Source of the DNA: Micropruina glycogenica
GTDB lineage: Bacteria > Actinomycetota > Actinomycetes > Propionibacteriales > Propionibacteriaceae
Direction of reading: 5' to 3'
DNA: 64,000 nt
Assembly (NCBI RefSeq): GCF_900289045.1
Contig: NZ_LT985188.1
Span: 2,914,001 to 2,978,000 of the forward strand
Within the stretch, counting starts at the first letter, position 1. Each line of letters starts with the position of its first letter. The notes beneath the pieces were generated by a model. That model saw only the letters and a list, made by a program, of their open reading frames with translations, was not told the DNA's origin and ran no database searches. Position numbers and translations under genes: made by a program. Below, piece by piece: positions 7,841 to 16,576 of this stretch.

Positions 7841-9061
7841 GTGGCTGGGTTGGCGGCGTCGGTTCGGCCATTGCTGATCGGCGGTGAGCGGTCTTGGACC
7901 GTAACCGACACCGCCGGTTTGCCGATCGTGCCGGCCGAGCGTTACCTGGCGTTCCTACGCAGCGATGACCGATCCCCGAACACAGTGCGCTCCTACGCCC
8001 GCGGCCTGGCGGAGTGGTGGACGGTGCTGGAAGCGTCCGGGGTTGCCTGGGATGGTTTGACGCGGACCGTGTTCGGCGATTTCCTCGCCTATCTACGAAC
8101 CGGGGACCTGCCCGGGGTGGATCGAATCGGGCCGGTGCCGCAACGGTTGGCGCCGGCGTCGGTGGCGAACCGGGCGGCGGCGGTGCTCGCTTTCTACACG
8201 TGGGCAGCGGCGGCGTTGAACATCACCCAGCCCCGCCAAATGCTTTACCAACGCTCAACCCGGCGGCACCACAGTTATCTGCCGATGCTGACTGGGGTCG
8301 TGCCTGCCACGGATCGACCTGCGCCGGTGTTCCGGTTACGGGTGCCGAACAAGTCGCGCACCCCGCTGCTTACCCCGGGCCAGGTGCGGACCATCCTGGA
8401 CGGCTGCGCCATCCTGGACCCGGCCGGCGACGGCTGGCGGCCGAACCTGGCCGGGCTGAGGGACCGGTTCCTGTTCGCGTTGCTGGCCGAGTCGGGGATG
8501 CGTTTGGGTGAGGCGTTGTCGCTTCGGCACTGCGACATCCACATCGGGGCAGGTGGCACACCGTGGGTGGAGGTCGTCCCGCGGCAGGACCACCCGCACG
8601 GGGTGCGGAACAAGTCATCACGCGGCCGTGACATCTACATCGGCGCCGACCTCGAAGGGCTCTACTCGGCCTACGTGTGGGAACTGATTGACGCCGGCAT
8701 CGACGTCCAGGTTGCCGATGTCGCCAACCACTTCGTGTTCGTCAACGTCGGCGGGCAGCCGTTGTTTGCCCCGATGCGGGCCAAGTCGGTCTATGCCCGG
8801 GTCCGTGCCCTGACCCGTGACCATCGCGCCGCCCTGCCGCCTGATTGGACCCCGCACTGGCTGCGGCACACCCACGCCACCGCCCTGCTGCTGGCCGGCC
8901 GGCCGGTGCATGTGGTGATGCGCCGCCTGGGGCATCTCGACGTCCAAACGACCCTGTCGACCTACGGGTGGGTCACCGAGGACGCTGAAATGCGTGCCCT
9001 GGCGAACTGGAAGTCCTACGTGGCCGGCTGGAAGGGAATTCACGATGATCAACCCGCCTGA
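7841..9061 (+). CDS. tnpA: Tyrosine recombinase, TnpA of Tn554-type element
   Basis: A 406-residue site-specific recombinase. The N-terminal SAM-like domain (ERYLAFLRSDDRSPNTVRSY, about residues 25-110) is followed by the catalytic domain. The first Arg lies in LLAESGMRLGEALSLRHCDI, HxxR in PHWLRHTHATALLLAG, His in RRLGHLDVQTTLSTY, and the nucleophile is the Tyr of that last segment. Members cut and rejoin DNA through a 3'-phosphotyrosine. The GTG start has a strong AAAGGGGG 3 bases upstream. It overlaps tnpB by 17 bases. Confidence 0.9.
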   Translation: MAGLAASVRPLLIGGERSWTVTDTAGLPIVPAERYLAFLRSDDRSPNTVRSYARGLAEWWTVLEASGVAWDGLTRTVFGDFLAYLRTGDLPGVDRIGPVPQRLAPASVANRAAAVLAFYTWAAAALNITQPRQMLYQRSTRRHHSYLPMLTGVVPATDRPAPVFRLRVPNKSRTPLLTPGQVRTILDGCAILDPAGDGWRPNLAGLRDRFLFALLAESGMRLGEALSLRHCDIHIGAGGTPWVEVVPRQDHPHGVRNKSSRGRDIYIGADLEGLYSAYVWELIDAGIDVQVADVANHFVFVNVGGQPLFAPMRAKSVYARVRALTRDHRAALPPDWTPHWLRHTHATALLLAGRPVHVVMRRLGHLDVQTTLSTYGWVTEDAEMRALANWKSYVAGWKGIHDDQPA

Positions 9062-11249
9062 GGCGTCCACCGACCTGCACTCGGTGCCAGTACCCGAGCT
9101 GGCGACGACGTGGGACCAGCAATGGGTCAGGGTCCCAACCATCTGGCGAGATGGCATGTTCGACACCTCCCAGGAGCCGTTCACCGAGTTGTTCATCCAG
9201 CACGCCACCAACGACACCATCTTCGATGTCCGGCCCGACGGCTTTGACCGGGCCAGTCAGGAGATCTGCTGGTGGGCGTTCATCACCTGGTCGGAAGGGT
9301 TCCGCAAGATCGACCCGTTCCTGCTGCGCGCCTATGCCCGGGCAGTCGCGTCACTGTTGGAGCGGCAGACGCTGCTCACCGGACAGCGCACCGAGTCGAT
9401 CACCGGGCTGCCGGCGGCGTTGATAGCCCGTGAGGCCGACCGGCTGTTCGAAGCCCATCGCGGCCGGCTGCCCGGCAAGATCCGGCGTCGGCACCTGCGT
9501 GAGCTGGCCGACAACATCGAGTTGCTTCTCGAGGTGCGGTGCAGCGGCCGGGACTGGTGGCGAAGTGATGTGTGGGATCTCAGCGCCGATCCGCGCATCC
9601 CGCGCCGGCCGCACGAGCCTTACGCCGACAACGCTGTCCGGCTCGAGCCGATCGAGCCGGCCTGGCTGCGCGAAGGTGTCCGGTTCTGGATGTCGTATGC
9701 CCTGACCTACAACCTCTACACCTGGACCAGCGTCATCACCCGCGCCAGGCACCTGCCGCCCTATTTCAGCCGGTTCCTCACCGAGCACGGCATCTCTTCC
9801 CCGTTGCTGGTCGACGACCCCACGCAGCTGCGGCCGCTGATGATGCGGCTGTTGTCGTGGCTGCGTTCCCCCAGCGCGCTTGCACCGGGCCGGACGGCCC
9901 CGATGGGCGCCACGACGATCGCCGCGACCCAGTCAATCATCGGCAAGTTCTACGAGTTCATGGTCGACAACCGGGCCGAAGCAGCCGCCTTCACCGGCGA
10001 CCCGCGCTGGCTGCAACTCAGCGCCGACTACACCAGACTCTGGCCACCACAGTTCCGGCAACGGACCACCAACCGTGCACGCACGGACCGGACGTCGTTT
10101 ATGAGCCGAGCCGATCTGGACCAGATGATCTGCTGCCTGCCGATCCTGGCCGCACCGCGCAACGAACCGGTCACCGTCACCCTGCCCGGCGGGCGCCGCA
10201 TCACCAGCAACGGGATGGGCGACCCGCAAGCGATGCGGGCCTGGCTGCTGCAGGCCATGACCGGCCGACGCGCCTCCGAAATCCTGCTGCTCGACTTCGA
10301 CCCCATCCGACCCCTCCACCCCACGGGCGGAGCTGAGCCGGCGCAGGGTGCGTTCGTGGCCCGGCTGCGCTACCAGCAGACCAAGGTCGAGGGGGTCGAC
10401 CCGACGATCCTGGTCGAGCAGGCCGTGGTGAACCTTATCCGCGACCAACAACAGTGGGTGGAAACCCATCTCGGGCACCGGCCGACCTACCTGTTTGTCA
10501 GCATGCGAGGCAACCATCGTGGGCTTCGCCCGAGGCTTTACAGCGCCAGCTTTCAAACCCTGCGCCGGCTCGACGACATCGTGAACCTCACCGACGAGGC
10601 CGGGCAGCCGCTGCGGTTCACCCAATCACACCGGCTACGCCACACCCGCGCCACCGAGCTGCTCAACGCCGGCGTCGCCATCCACATCGTGCAGCGCTAC
10701 CTGGGTCACCGCAGCCCCGAAATGACGATGCGTTACGCCGACACCCTCGCCTCTGTCGCCGAAGCCGAGTTCCTCCGCTACAAGAAGATCGGCGCCGACG
10801 GCAACGACCTGGCCATCGACCCCCACGACCTCTACGACATGGCTCAACTCGACCGCCGCACCGACCGGATCCTGCCCAACGGCTACTGCATGCTGCCCCC
10901 GGCCAAGACCTGCGACCGCGGCAACGCCTGCCTCACCTGTACCCACTACGCCACCGACGCCACCTTCATCGAAGGCCTGCGCGACCAACACCAACAAACG
11001 CTGCAACTCATCGAGCAACGCCAAGCCGTGTTCACTGCCCGGCACGGCAACCCCATGAGCCCCGAACACGTCTGGCTGGCCGAACGGACCCGTGAGATCG
11101 ACGCGCTGACCACCATCATCGCCCGGCTCACCGACACCACCGACGCGGCAGTGCGTGCTGCCGGCGTCAACCCAGGACGAGTCCTCCCAATACGGCCGGT
11201 CACCAACGGCGCCCACCACACCACCCTTGACGTCACCCAGCACCCGTGA
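9045..11249 (+). CDS. tnpB: Tyrosine recombinase, TnpB of Tn554-type element
   Basis: A 734-residue recombinase. The N-terminal 350 residues hold an extended DNA-binding region. The catalytic residues lie in MTGRRASEILLLDFDP (Arg), HRLRHTRATELLNAG (HxxR), and QRYLGHRSPEMTMRYADTLA (His and nucleophile Tyr). Next comes a Cys-rich block (GYCMLPPAKTCDRGNACLTC), a likely zinc site also seen in other TnpB proteins, and a coiled-coil C-terminus. The ATG at 9045, preceded by GAAGGGAA, is preferred to the longer frame because it gives a normal coupling overlap with tnpA. Confidence 0.9.
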   Translation: MINPPEASTDLHSVPVPELATTWDQQWVRVPTIWRDGMFDTSQEPFTELFIQHATNDTIFDVRPDGFDRASQEICWWAFITWSEGFRKIDPFLLRAYARAVASLLERQTLLTGQRTESITGLPAALIAREADRLFEAHRGRLPGKIRRRHLRELADNIELLLEVRCSGRDWWRSDVWDLSADPRIPRRPHEPYADNAVRLEPIEPAWLREGVRFWMSYALTYNLYTWTSVITRARHLPPYFSRFLTEHGISSPLLVDDPTQLRPLMMRLLSWLRSPSALAPGRTAPMGATTIAATQSIIGKFYEFMVDNRAEAAAFTGDPRWLQLSADYTRLWPPQFRQRTTNRARTDRTSFMSRADLDQMICCLPILAAPRNEPVTVTLPGGRRITSNGMGDPQAMRAWLLQAMTGRRASEILLLDFDPIRPLHPTGGAEPAQGAFVARLRYQQTKVEGVDPTILVEQAVVNLIRDQQQWVETHLGHRPTYLFVSMRGNHRGLRPRLYSASFQTLRRLDDIVNLTDEAGQPLRFTQSHRLRHTRATELLNAGVAIHIVQRYLGHRSPEMTMRYADTLASVAEAEFLRYKKIGADGNDLAIDPHDLYDMAQLDRRTDRILPNGYCMLPPAKTCDRGNACLTCTHYATDATFIEGLRDQHQQTLQLIEQRQAVFTARHGNPMSPEHVWLAERTREIDALTTIIARLTDTTDAAVRAAGVNPGRVLPIRPVTNGAHHTTLDVTQHP

Positions 11250-11668
11250 CGAGCACTGCCCCCGCTGGCCGCACCGACGGCATCATCGCCGCCAGCCGCC
11301 GCAAAGCCGAAACAGCCGAAAAGGCAGCCCGCGCCGCAATCACGAAACTCCGCCGATCAGGGAACGCGATCACGGTCGCCGCAGTGGCACGCGAAGCGGG
11401 CGTTTCCCAGCACTACCTCCACCAACACCCCGACCTCGGCCCACTCATCCGATCCATCCGCAACGCCAACACAACACCGGCAAACACCCAGCCGGCAGAG
11501 CCGTCACAGTCCGGCATCGTGTCCGTTCTACGAGCCAGAATCGAAGCCCAAACCCAAGAGCGACGAGAACTGATGCAGCGCATCAGCGCCTTGGAATCCG
11601 AAGTATCGACACTCCGGGGCGCGCTGGCTCAAGCTCAGGCTCGTCTGAGCTATGGGCGGAAGTGCTGA
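11246..11668 (+). CDS. tnpC: TnpC-like (DUF6262) accessory protein of Tn554-type element
   Basis: A 140-residue protein starting with GTG that overlaps the tnpB stop (GTGA). A basic helix-turn-helix-like region (AARAAITKLRRSGNAITVAA, then VAREAGVSQHYLHQHPDLG) is followed by a predicted coiled coil (RARIEAQTQERRELMQRISA, then LESEVSTLRGALAQAQARL). This is the pattern of the small third protein of Tn554-like trios, which influences frequency and orientation of transposition. It ends the operon: the next gene is convergent. Confidence 0.8.
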   Translation: MTSTAPAGRTDGIIAASRRKAETAEKAARAAITKLRRSGNAITVAAVAREAGVSQHYLHQHPDLGPLIRSIRNANTTPANTQPAEPSQSGIVSVLRARIEAQTQERRELMQRISALESEVSTLRGALAQAQARLSYGRKC

Positions 11669-11744
11669 TTAGGGCAGACCCGCCACCGCGCCAGCTGCAC
11701 TTCCCAAGGGCAGGTCAGTCCCCTGGAGGGATTGGGCGTCTGGT

Positions 11745-14120
11745 TCAGAACACCGACCGCTCACTGGAGCGCAATGTCATCAGCCCTGAGCCCATTCCTG
11801 CCAATGCCCCGACTACAGTGACCGCCGCGACAACAACCAATGAGAGCGGGTCAGGTCTCGGCACCAGCGCGTCTGGGGTGGCGGCCCACAGGATCAGGTT
11901 GCCCCCCACAACAACTCCCCCTGCTAGCACGCCACTTGTGAGGCATACCAGTGCCACTTGGAATCCGAGGACCTGAGCGATCCACGATTGCGGGACTCCG
12001 ATCGCCTTGAGCGCTCCAAGTTGCGGCCGCATAGCCCTTGCCTGACCGGTGACCAAGATGACCATCAAGCCTGCTGCCACCACGCACAGTGCTGCCAGCG
12101 CCCAACGAAATGAGTCAGGCAAACTATAGGGAACCGGCAACTTGTTGAAGACAATGTATCCAGGCTCGATACCCAACCTGGCTGCGGCGTCCGCCACAGA
12201 TATTTGTTGGTCTGCAGAGACGGATGAGTAGATGATTTCCTCATTGACCTTCTTCAACCGCAGCCGACTCACTGCTGGTTCAAGAAGGATACCGCCATAG
12301 TTGGCGGCCCATTCCTTGGGCGCATCGATTTGCACTGGCTCCAGGTCGACCCAGCGTCCCTCCACAGGACTGATCGCCACCTTTCCTTCGGCTGGTGCGA
12401 ATAGACCCAAAGCACCCGACTCCAAAGCAGTTGCCTGTTGCGTCGTCAGAGGATGCCCAAGCCACCGCTCAATATCTGCCAGACTTGAGAACAGGCGAGG
12501 CTCCCCATCGAATCCCCGCGGCAGGTCTTCGATCCCCGCGCCCCAGCTGACTATCGGATTGCTCAGACCGGTCACCTCTTCAAACCGGCTTCGAATAGAT
12601 GAAGGCACGGGCTTCGACGCATCGAGCGTTCTTAACACTGCAAAACCTGGGGGAATGGAAGCAGTGAGTTGCGCGTTGGCGGCCGCTAACGATCCGGCGG
12701 TTATCGCGATAGCGCCGCCGCTCAAACTGATGACCAGAGTCAAAGGGGCAAGAAGTGCGGCGACAAATCCTTGCCGCGGATTCAGCATAGCTGCACCCAA
12801 TTGTGTGGCCATCCCTCGACGTTTTGTCGACTCGATCAGCAACGTCAACACGTCAGGGGACAGCAACGCCACAGTCATTGCGAACAATGAATAGGTGACC
12901 GTCATGGCAATACCGTCATCGGGACCCGGGAACTGGCTGACCAGACTCAGCGCCGCGATTCCCGCAGCAACACGTCGCGGCCTAGCACCGAAACGCACCG
13001 CCTTCGCCACCTTCACAAGCCCCGAAGAAAGCATGCCGATCGAGGTGCCCACCAGTGAGCCTGCTAACACCAGGATCATGTCGCCCCAGCCGATCGCGAA
13101 TGGCGCCAGCGGTTGGTTGGCGGCCGCGTCAAGGGCTGGCCGCACAGCTAAGCCAGCCCCAGCCGCCACTACACACCCTGTCAAGACGCCTGCGGAGGTC
13201 GCAGCGAGAGTGGCCAGCATCCTGGCGGAGACGGTGAGCCGGTCAGGGACACCAATCTGCTGAAGTTGTTTCGCGACCCTGCGTGACCAGCGGGCGGCCA
13301 AGCCGCCACAGATCACCCCTGCCAGGAGCGGCACGATGGCAACCGGAAGCCCCAAAACCAACGGGAAGCGTTTGGCGGCAGTCGCCTTGTCGGTGGCCAG
13401 ATACTGGTCCCGCTCCAGCAGCAATCCGCTCATCTGGCCTCGAGCGCTCGCCGCACTCATACCGTGCTTGGCGGCGACCAGGGCCAGCGCGTCCAAGCCC
13501 GCGTCCCGGTCACCGATCCACAAATACGTGGCCGTCGCCAACGTGTTGGGAAAGCGGGTCGACAAATCGGCGACATGCCAACTTGACCACGTTCCCGGCG
13601 CTGCCGCGATGGTGAAACCGTGCCGGTCATAGCGGTCTACGACCTCTCCCACCACCTGCACCGCAACGTCGCCCAGTACATGCACCGACGCCCCAACCGG
13701 GGCCGAGGTGGCAACCTCTCCCGCCGATCTTGGCCAGCGGCCAGACACCAGTTGATAGCGTAGTGGGAGCGGGTTAGCCTGCCAGTTCGTCTCGATGAAT
13801 GCAGCACGAGTTTGCGGCTGCTCGGTCACTCGCAGATCTCCCGAACTCACTAGCACCGCGGACGCCGTGGCAGTCATATCCACCCGTGGGATCGCGGAAC
13901 CTGGGGTCAAAGCCACCGGCAGTTGCGCCCCGAACTCGAACTCGCCAAGATCCCGCTCTGCAGCCTGGCTGTTCGCCAACGACAAGCTGCCCACAACAGA
14001 TGACGCCAACACCAGCGCCGCCGCAACCAGCGCCATTGCGACACCAATGCGGCGCATCAAAGCCGAGCGCATCATGAGCGCGCTCACCAAACCCAGCGGT
14101 CGTGCAAAGACCATCGTCAC
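11745..14120 (-). CDS. FtsX-type ABC transporter permease
   Basis: A 791-residue membrane protein with an N-terminal helix (residues 22-45), a large extracytoplasmic domain (about 50-240), a group of helices (about 250-420), a second membrane and periplasmic section, and a C-terminal FtsX core (SWIAQVLGFQVALVCLTSGV, then AVTVVGALAGMGSGLMTLRS). This is the double-FtsX plan of MacB/Lol-type systems that handle substrates outside the membrane. The GTG start overlaps the ATPase stop by 4 bases. Codon use is visibly less GC-biased than in the flanks, suggesting transfer. Confidence 0.85.
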   Translation of the reverse strand: MTMVFARPLGLVSALMMRSALMRRIGVAMALVAAALVLASSVVGSLSLANSQAAERDLGEFEFGAQLPVALTPGSAIPRVDMTATASAVLVSSGDLRVTEQPQTRAAFIETNWQANPLPLRYQLVSGRWPRSAGEVATSAPVGASVHVLGDVAVQVVGEVVDRYDRHGFTIAAAPGTWSSWHVADLSTRFPNTLATATYLWIGDRDAGLDALALVAAKHGMSAASARGQMSGLLLERDQYLATDKATAAKRFPLVLGLPVAIVPLLAGVICGGLAARWSRRVAKQLQQIGVPDRLTVSARMLATLAATSAGVLTGCVVAAGAGLAVRPALDAAANQPLAPFAIGWGDMILVLAGSLVGTSIGMLSSGLVKVAKAVRFGARPRRVAAGIAALSLVSQFPGPDDGIAMTVTYSLFAMTVALLSPDVLTLLIESTKRRGMATQLGAAMLNPRQGFVAALLAPLTLVISLSGGAIAITAGSLAAANAQLTASIPPGFAVLRTLDASKPVPSSIRSRFEEVTGLSNPIVSWGAGIEDLPRGFDGEPRLFSSLADIERWLGHPLTTQQATALESGALGLFAPAEGKVAISPVEGRWVDLEPVQIDAPKEWAANYGGILLEPAVSRLRLKKVNEEIIYSSVSADQQISVADAAARLGIEPGYIVFNKLPVPYSLPDSFRWALAALCVVAAGLMVILVTGQARAMRPQLGALKAIGVPQSWIAQVLGFQVALVCLTSGVLAGGVVVGGNLILWAATPDALVPRPDPLSLVVVAAVTVVGALAGMGSGLMTLRSSERSVF

Positions 14121-14797
14121 GAGGCCATCTCACTCAGCCGGCCATCCGTAATCATGACCGTCCGATGCGCAAACTGACCCACCGCCGGATCGTGGGTCGC
14201 CACAACAGCGAGCATCCCGCGGCTCACACACAACTCGGCGACGACAGCGAACAGCTGCGCAGCGGTCGCGGTGTCCAAAGCGCCGGTGGGTTCGTCCGCC
14301 AAGATGACCGACCGCTCCCCAGCGACAGCACGCGCGAATCCGCATCGCTGTCGCTGGCCAGCCGACGCCTGATGCGGGTAGCGGTTAGCGAGGTCCTCAA
14401 TCCCTAAGGCCCCCATCGCCTCGATCGCCGCGTTCCGGGCCTTGCTCGCGCCCCAGCCCATAACCCGCAAAGGAAGCTCAACATTCTCGCGGAAAGTAAA
14501 CTCCGGGATGAGATTGTTATCCTGAAAGACGACGCCGACATTCCGCAGGCGAAACTCGGTCCGTGCCCCATCTGACATGTCAGAAACCTGCGTCCCGTTG
14601 ATCTGCACTGACCCGGAACTCGGTGTGTCAAGGCCAGCGATCACGTTCAGGAGCGTGCTCTTCCCCGAACCGGATCGACCCCTCAAAGCCACGAAGCTGC
14701 TACGGGCAACCGTCAATGACACGTCATCCAATGCAGTCACCGTTTCGACTGAGGAGACATACTGGCGCTTCAGACCAGTGCAGATCAACCCTGGCAC
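14117..14797 (-). CDS. ABC transporter ATP-binding protein (MacB/LolD-like)
   Basis: A 226-residue ATPase. Walker A is GRSGSGKST, the Q-loop is VVFQDNNL, the signature reads ASAGQRQR in place of the usual LSGGQ, Walker B is SVILADEPTGALD, and the switch His is in VVATHDPAVG. It belongs to the family that energises FtsX-type permeases. Its GTG start directly follows the stop of the I36-like gene (TAG then GTG with no spacer), and its end overlaps the permease. The three genes form one operon. Confidence 0.92.
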   Translation of the reverse strand: MPGLICTGLKRQYVSSVETVTALDDVSLTVARSSFVALRGRSGSGKSTLLNVIAGLDTPSSGSVQINGTQVSDMSDGARTEFRLRNVGVVFQDNNLIPEFTFRENVELPLRVMGWGASKARNAAIEAMGALGIEDLANRYPHQASAGQRQRCGFARAVAGERSVILADEPTGALDTATAAQLFAVVAELCVSRGMLAVVATHDPAVGQFAHRTVMITDGRLSEMAS

Positions 14798-15169
14798 CTA
14801 GCAGCCGCCAGCGCGCATCGACCAGCTCGAGATCGAATCTTGGAACGGCGAGTAGAAGTTGGCCTTGGTCTTGGCCCCACGAGAACCACACGTTCCGCCG
14901 CTATTCGTGTCGGTATAGACCGTCATCACGGACGTCGACTTGTTTGCGTATGACGACGCCCAGTCGTTCTGGCTCCACGGAACATTGAACGGCCCAGTGC
15001 CGCCGGCCTTCTCCCCGACCAGAGTGAAGTAGTTGGAATCCGCAAACAGGCAGCCATTGCCGTTGTCGCAGGACGCCAGATTGTCGGCCTGCGCAACCTG
15101 AACACTTGCACACGTTGCGGCCAGCATGAGACCACCACCCCATGCAATGATCCAGTTCTTAACCTTCAT
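14798..15169 (-). CDS. Secreted peptidase-inhibitor I36-like small protein
   Basis: A 123-residue precursor. The Sec signal peptide MKVKNWIIAWGGGLMLAATC ends near AQA-DN, leaving a mature protein of about 94 residues with four cysteines (SCDNGNGC, GGTCGS and the C-terminal GGC). SCDNGNGCLFADSNY and WSQNDWASSYANKSTSVMTV resemble the I36/SMPI beta-gamma-crystallin fold. The ATG at 15169 has GGGAGT upstream. As first gene of an operon with an ABC ATPase and FtsX permease, it may be a secreted inhibitor, bacteriocin-like protein or envelope-stress sensor. Its target is unknown. Confidence 0.7.
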   Translation of the reverse strand: MKVKNWIIAWGGGLMLAATCASVQVAQADNLASCDNGNGCLFADSNYFTLVGEKAGGTGPFNVPWSQNDWASSYANKSTSVMTVYTDTNSGGTCGSRGAKTKANFYSPFQDSISSWSMRAGGC

Positions 15170-15639
15170 GACAACTCCCAACTGCGAGGAAAGGGGAAGA
15201 TAATTCATCCTCACGACCGAACCTAGCGTTGCAACTATGGATCTCGCAACCATCTCGCCAAAGATCATATGGCAAGAACGGTCTCACCAAACTGAAGCAA
15301 TCCTCTTCGCCAATTGTTGACATATCAGCCGACTATCGCACGCATCCCAGAGACCACACGACCCCACCACAGGAAAGCAAATGGGCACACCAGACCCTAC
15401 GAGATCTCACGCCGAACGGCGAGACTACGACGCCGCTTAACCCCCACGGGCCTAGCGCACCGCTGGGCCCTAACCAACGCCTGGGAGGAGGCACGGCTGC
15501 TCGCGAGTCCTACTGATAACACTCGCACCAAGCAGCACCCTAGCGACACATCAGACCCATAGAGAAGCCTTCCCCCCGTGCGTGGCGCGCCTACAGATAA
15601 ACCCACGACCCGCACGTTGATCAACGGTTCCCTGGTCAG
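15170..15639. other. Low-GC intergenic stretch upstream of the I36/ABC operon
   Basis: About 470 bases with lower GC than the surroundings. It must hold the promoter of the leftward I36-like operon. One tiny rightward frame (ATG 15381 to TAA 15440, MGTPDPTRSHAERRDYDAA) has AGGAAAG upstream. A shifted frame continues LAHRWALTNAWEEARLLAS, as if a small gene had been frameshifted. I do not recognise it and would not call it a gene without comparison. Confidence 0.3.
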
Positions 15640-15664
15640 GGGTCTCGACAAGATCGACCAGCGG
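15640..15664. repeat. Family A repeat at the right edge of the island
   Basis: GGTCTCGACAAG followed by ATCGACCAGCGGG, a near-consensus family A copy. With the copies at 5641-5742 it brackets the accessory island. Confidence 0.7.
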
Positions 15665-15682
15665 GCGTGCCCGAACCCGAGG

Positions 15683-16576
15683 TCAGCCTTCAATCGGGTA
15701 GTCCACGTACGCCAACCGACGGCCGTCCGGGGCCCAACTGGCCACGTTGATGGTGCCCTGCCCGCCGAACAGGCTGATCAGGTCGCGCACAGTGCCGTCG
15801 GCCTCGATCAGCCGCAGCAGCACGGGCAGATCGGCCGGGTGGCCCAGCGTGCCCGGCGGAAAGCTGACGAAGGCGATGCGGCTGCCGTCGGGCGAGGGGT
15901 GCGGAAACCAGTTCACCCGTTCGTCGTCGGTGAGTTGTTGCACGTTCGAGCCGTCGATGGCCATGCGAAACAGTTGCGCGTGGCCGGGCGTGGACGATCC
16001 GCGTTCTGAGTTGAAGTAGATCCACGCGCCGTCGGGGCTGTACTCGGAGCCGTCGTCGGGGTACCGGTCGTCGGTCAACTGCACATCGATGCCGCCGGCG
16101 GCGGGAATCGTCCACACGTTGGTGAGCACCGAACCGTCCGGCTCGATCTGCAGCCCGATGTAAGCCAGCGTCTGCCCGTCGGGCGACACTCCATGCAGAA
16201 AGTGCATGAAGTGGTCGCCCCGGTCGTTGCTCACCCGGCGCGATTCGCCCGTGGCCAGCACCACCTCGTACAGGTGCCCGTCGAACGCCGACACGAACAC
16301 CGACGAACCATCAGGGCTGAGCACGTGGTCGTTGTTGATGCCGGGCACGTCGCCCAGCCCGACCGGCACCAGGCCACCGCCGGACGGCGCCACCCGGAAC
16401 AGTCCGCCGTCGCCGTTCACCAGCAGCCAGGCACCGTCGGGGGTCCAGTTGGGCGCCTCGAACAACAGCGAACCCGACTCGGCGATCACCACGTCCTCAC
16501 CCGAATCGACGTGCAGCACGTGCAACCGTGACCGCTGCCCGGTGGCCAACTGCCGGGCGCCCTGGCGAATGGTCAT
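15683..16576 (-). CDS. TolB-like beta-propeller protein
   Basis: A 297-residue protein built of WD40-like PD40 repeats: APNWTPDGAWLLVN, HVLSPDGSSVFVS, HGVSPDGQTLAYIG, SEYSPDGAWIYFNSERG, PHPSPDGSRIAFVSF and ASWAPDGRRLAYVDY. No signal peptide is seen, so it is probably cytoplasmic. Its ATG overlaps the stop of the upstream oxidoreductase (ATGA), so it is the last gene of the LacI operon. Such proteins accompany sugar catabolism genes and may bind a polymer or intermediate. The exact role is unknown. Confidence 0.8.
   Translation of the reverse strand: MTIRQGARQLATGQRSRLHVLHVDSGEDVVIAESGSLLFEAPNWTPDGAWLLVNGDGGLFRVAPSGGGLVPVGLGDVPGINNDHVLSPDGSSVFVSAFDGHLYEVVLATGESRRVSNDRGDHFMHFLHGVSPDGQTLAYIGLQIEPDGSVLTNVWTIPAAGGIDVQLTDDRYPDDGSEYSPDGAWIYFNSERGSSTPGHAQLFRMAIDGSNVQQLTDDERVNWFPHPSPDGSRIAFVSFPPGTLGHPADLPVLLRLIEADGTVRDLISLFGGQGTINVASWAPDGRRLAYVDYPIEG

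Larger units (their letters stand above)
7841..11668 (+). mobile_element. Tn554-type recombinase trio (tnpA-tnpB-tnpC)
   Basis: Three overlapping genes in the order and sizes of Tn554: a tyrosine recombinase of about 400 residues, a larger one of about 730 residues, and a small coiled-coil protein of about 140. Stops and starts overlap (9045-9061 and 11246-11249), so they form one translation unit. Tn554-type elements leave no inverted terminal repeats or target duplications, so I could not fix the ends. The unknown protein and ImmA/IrrE upstream are probably cargo, because they share strand, spacing and island position. Confidence 0.8.

Noticed and set aside
15314-15562. 82-codon plus-strand frame in the low-GC gap
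   Set aside because: No clear start context, low-complexity Arg/Thr-rich composition. Only a short alternative frame with a ribosome-binding site is mentioned.
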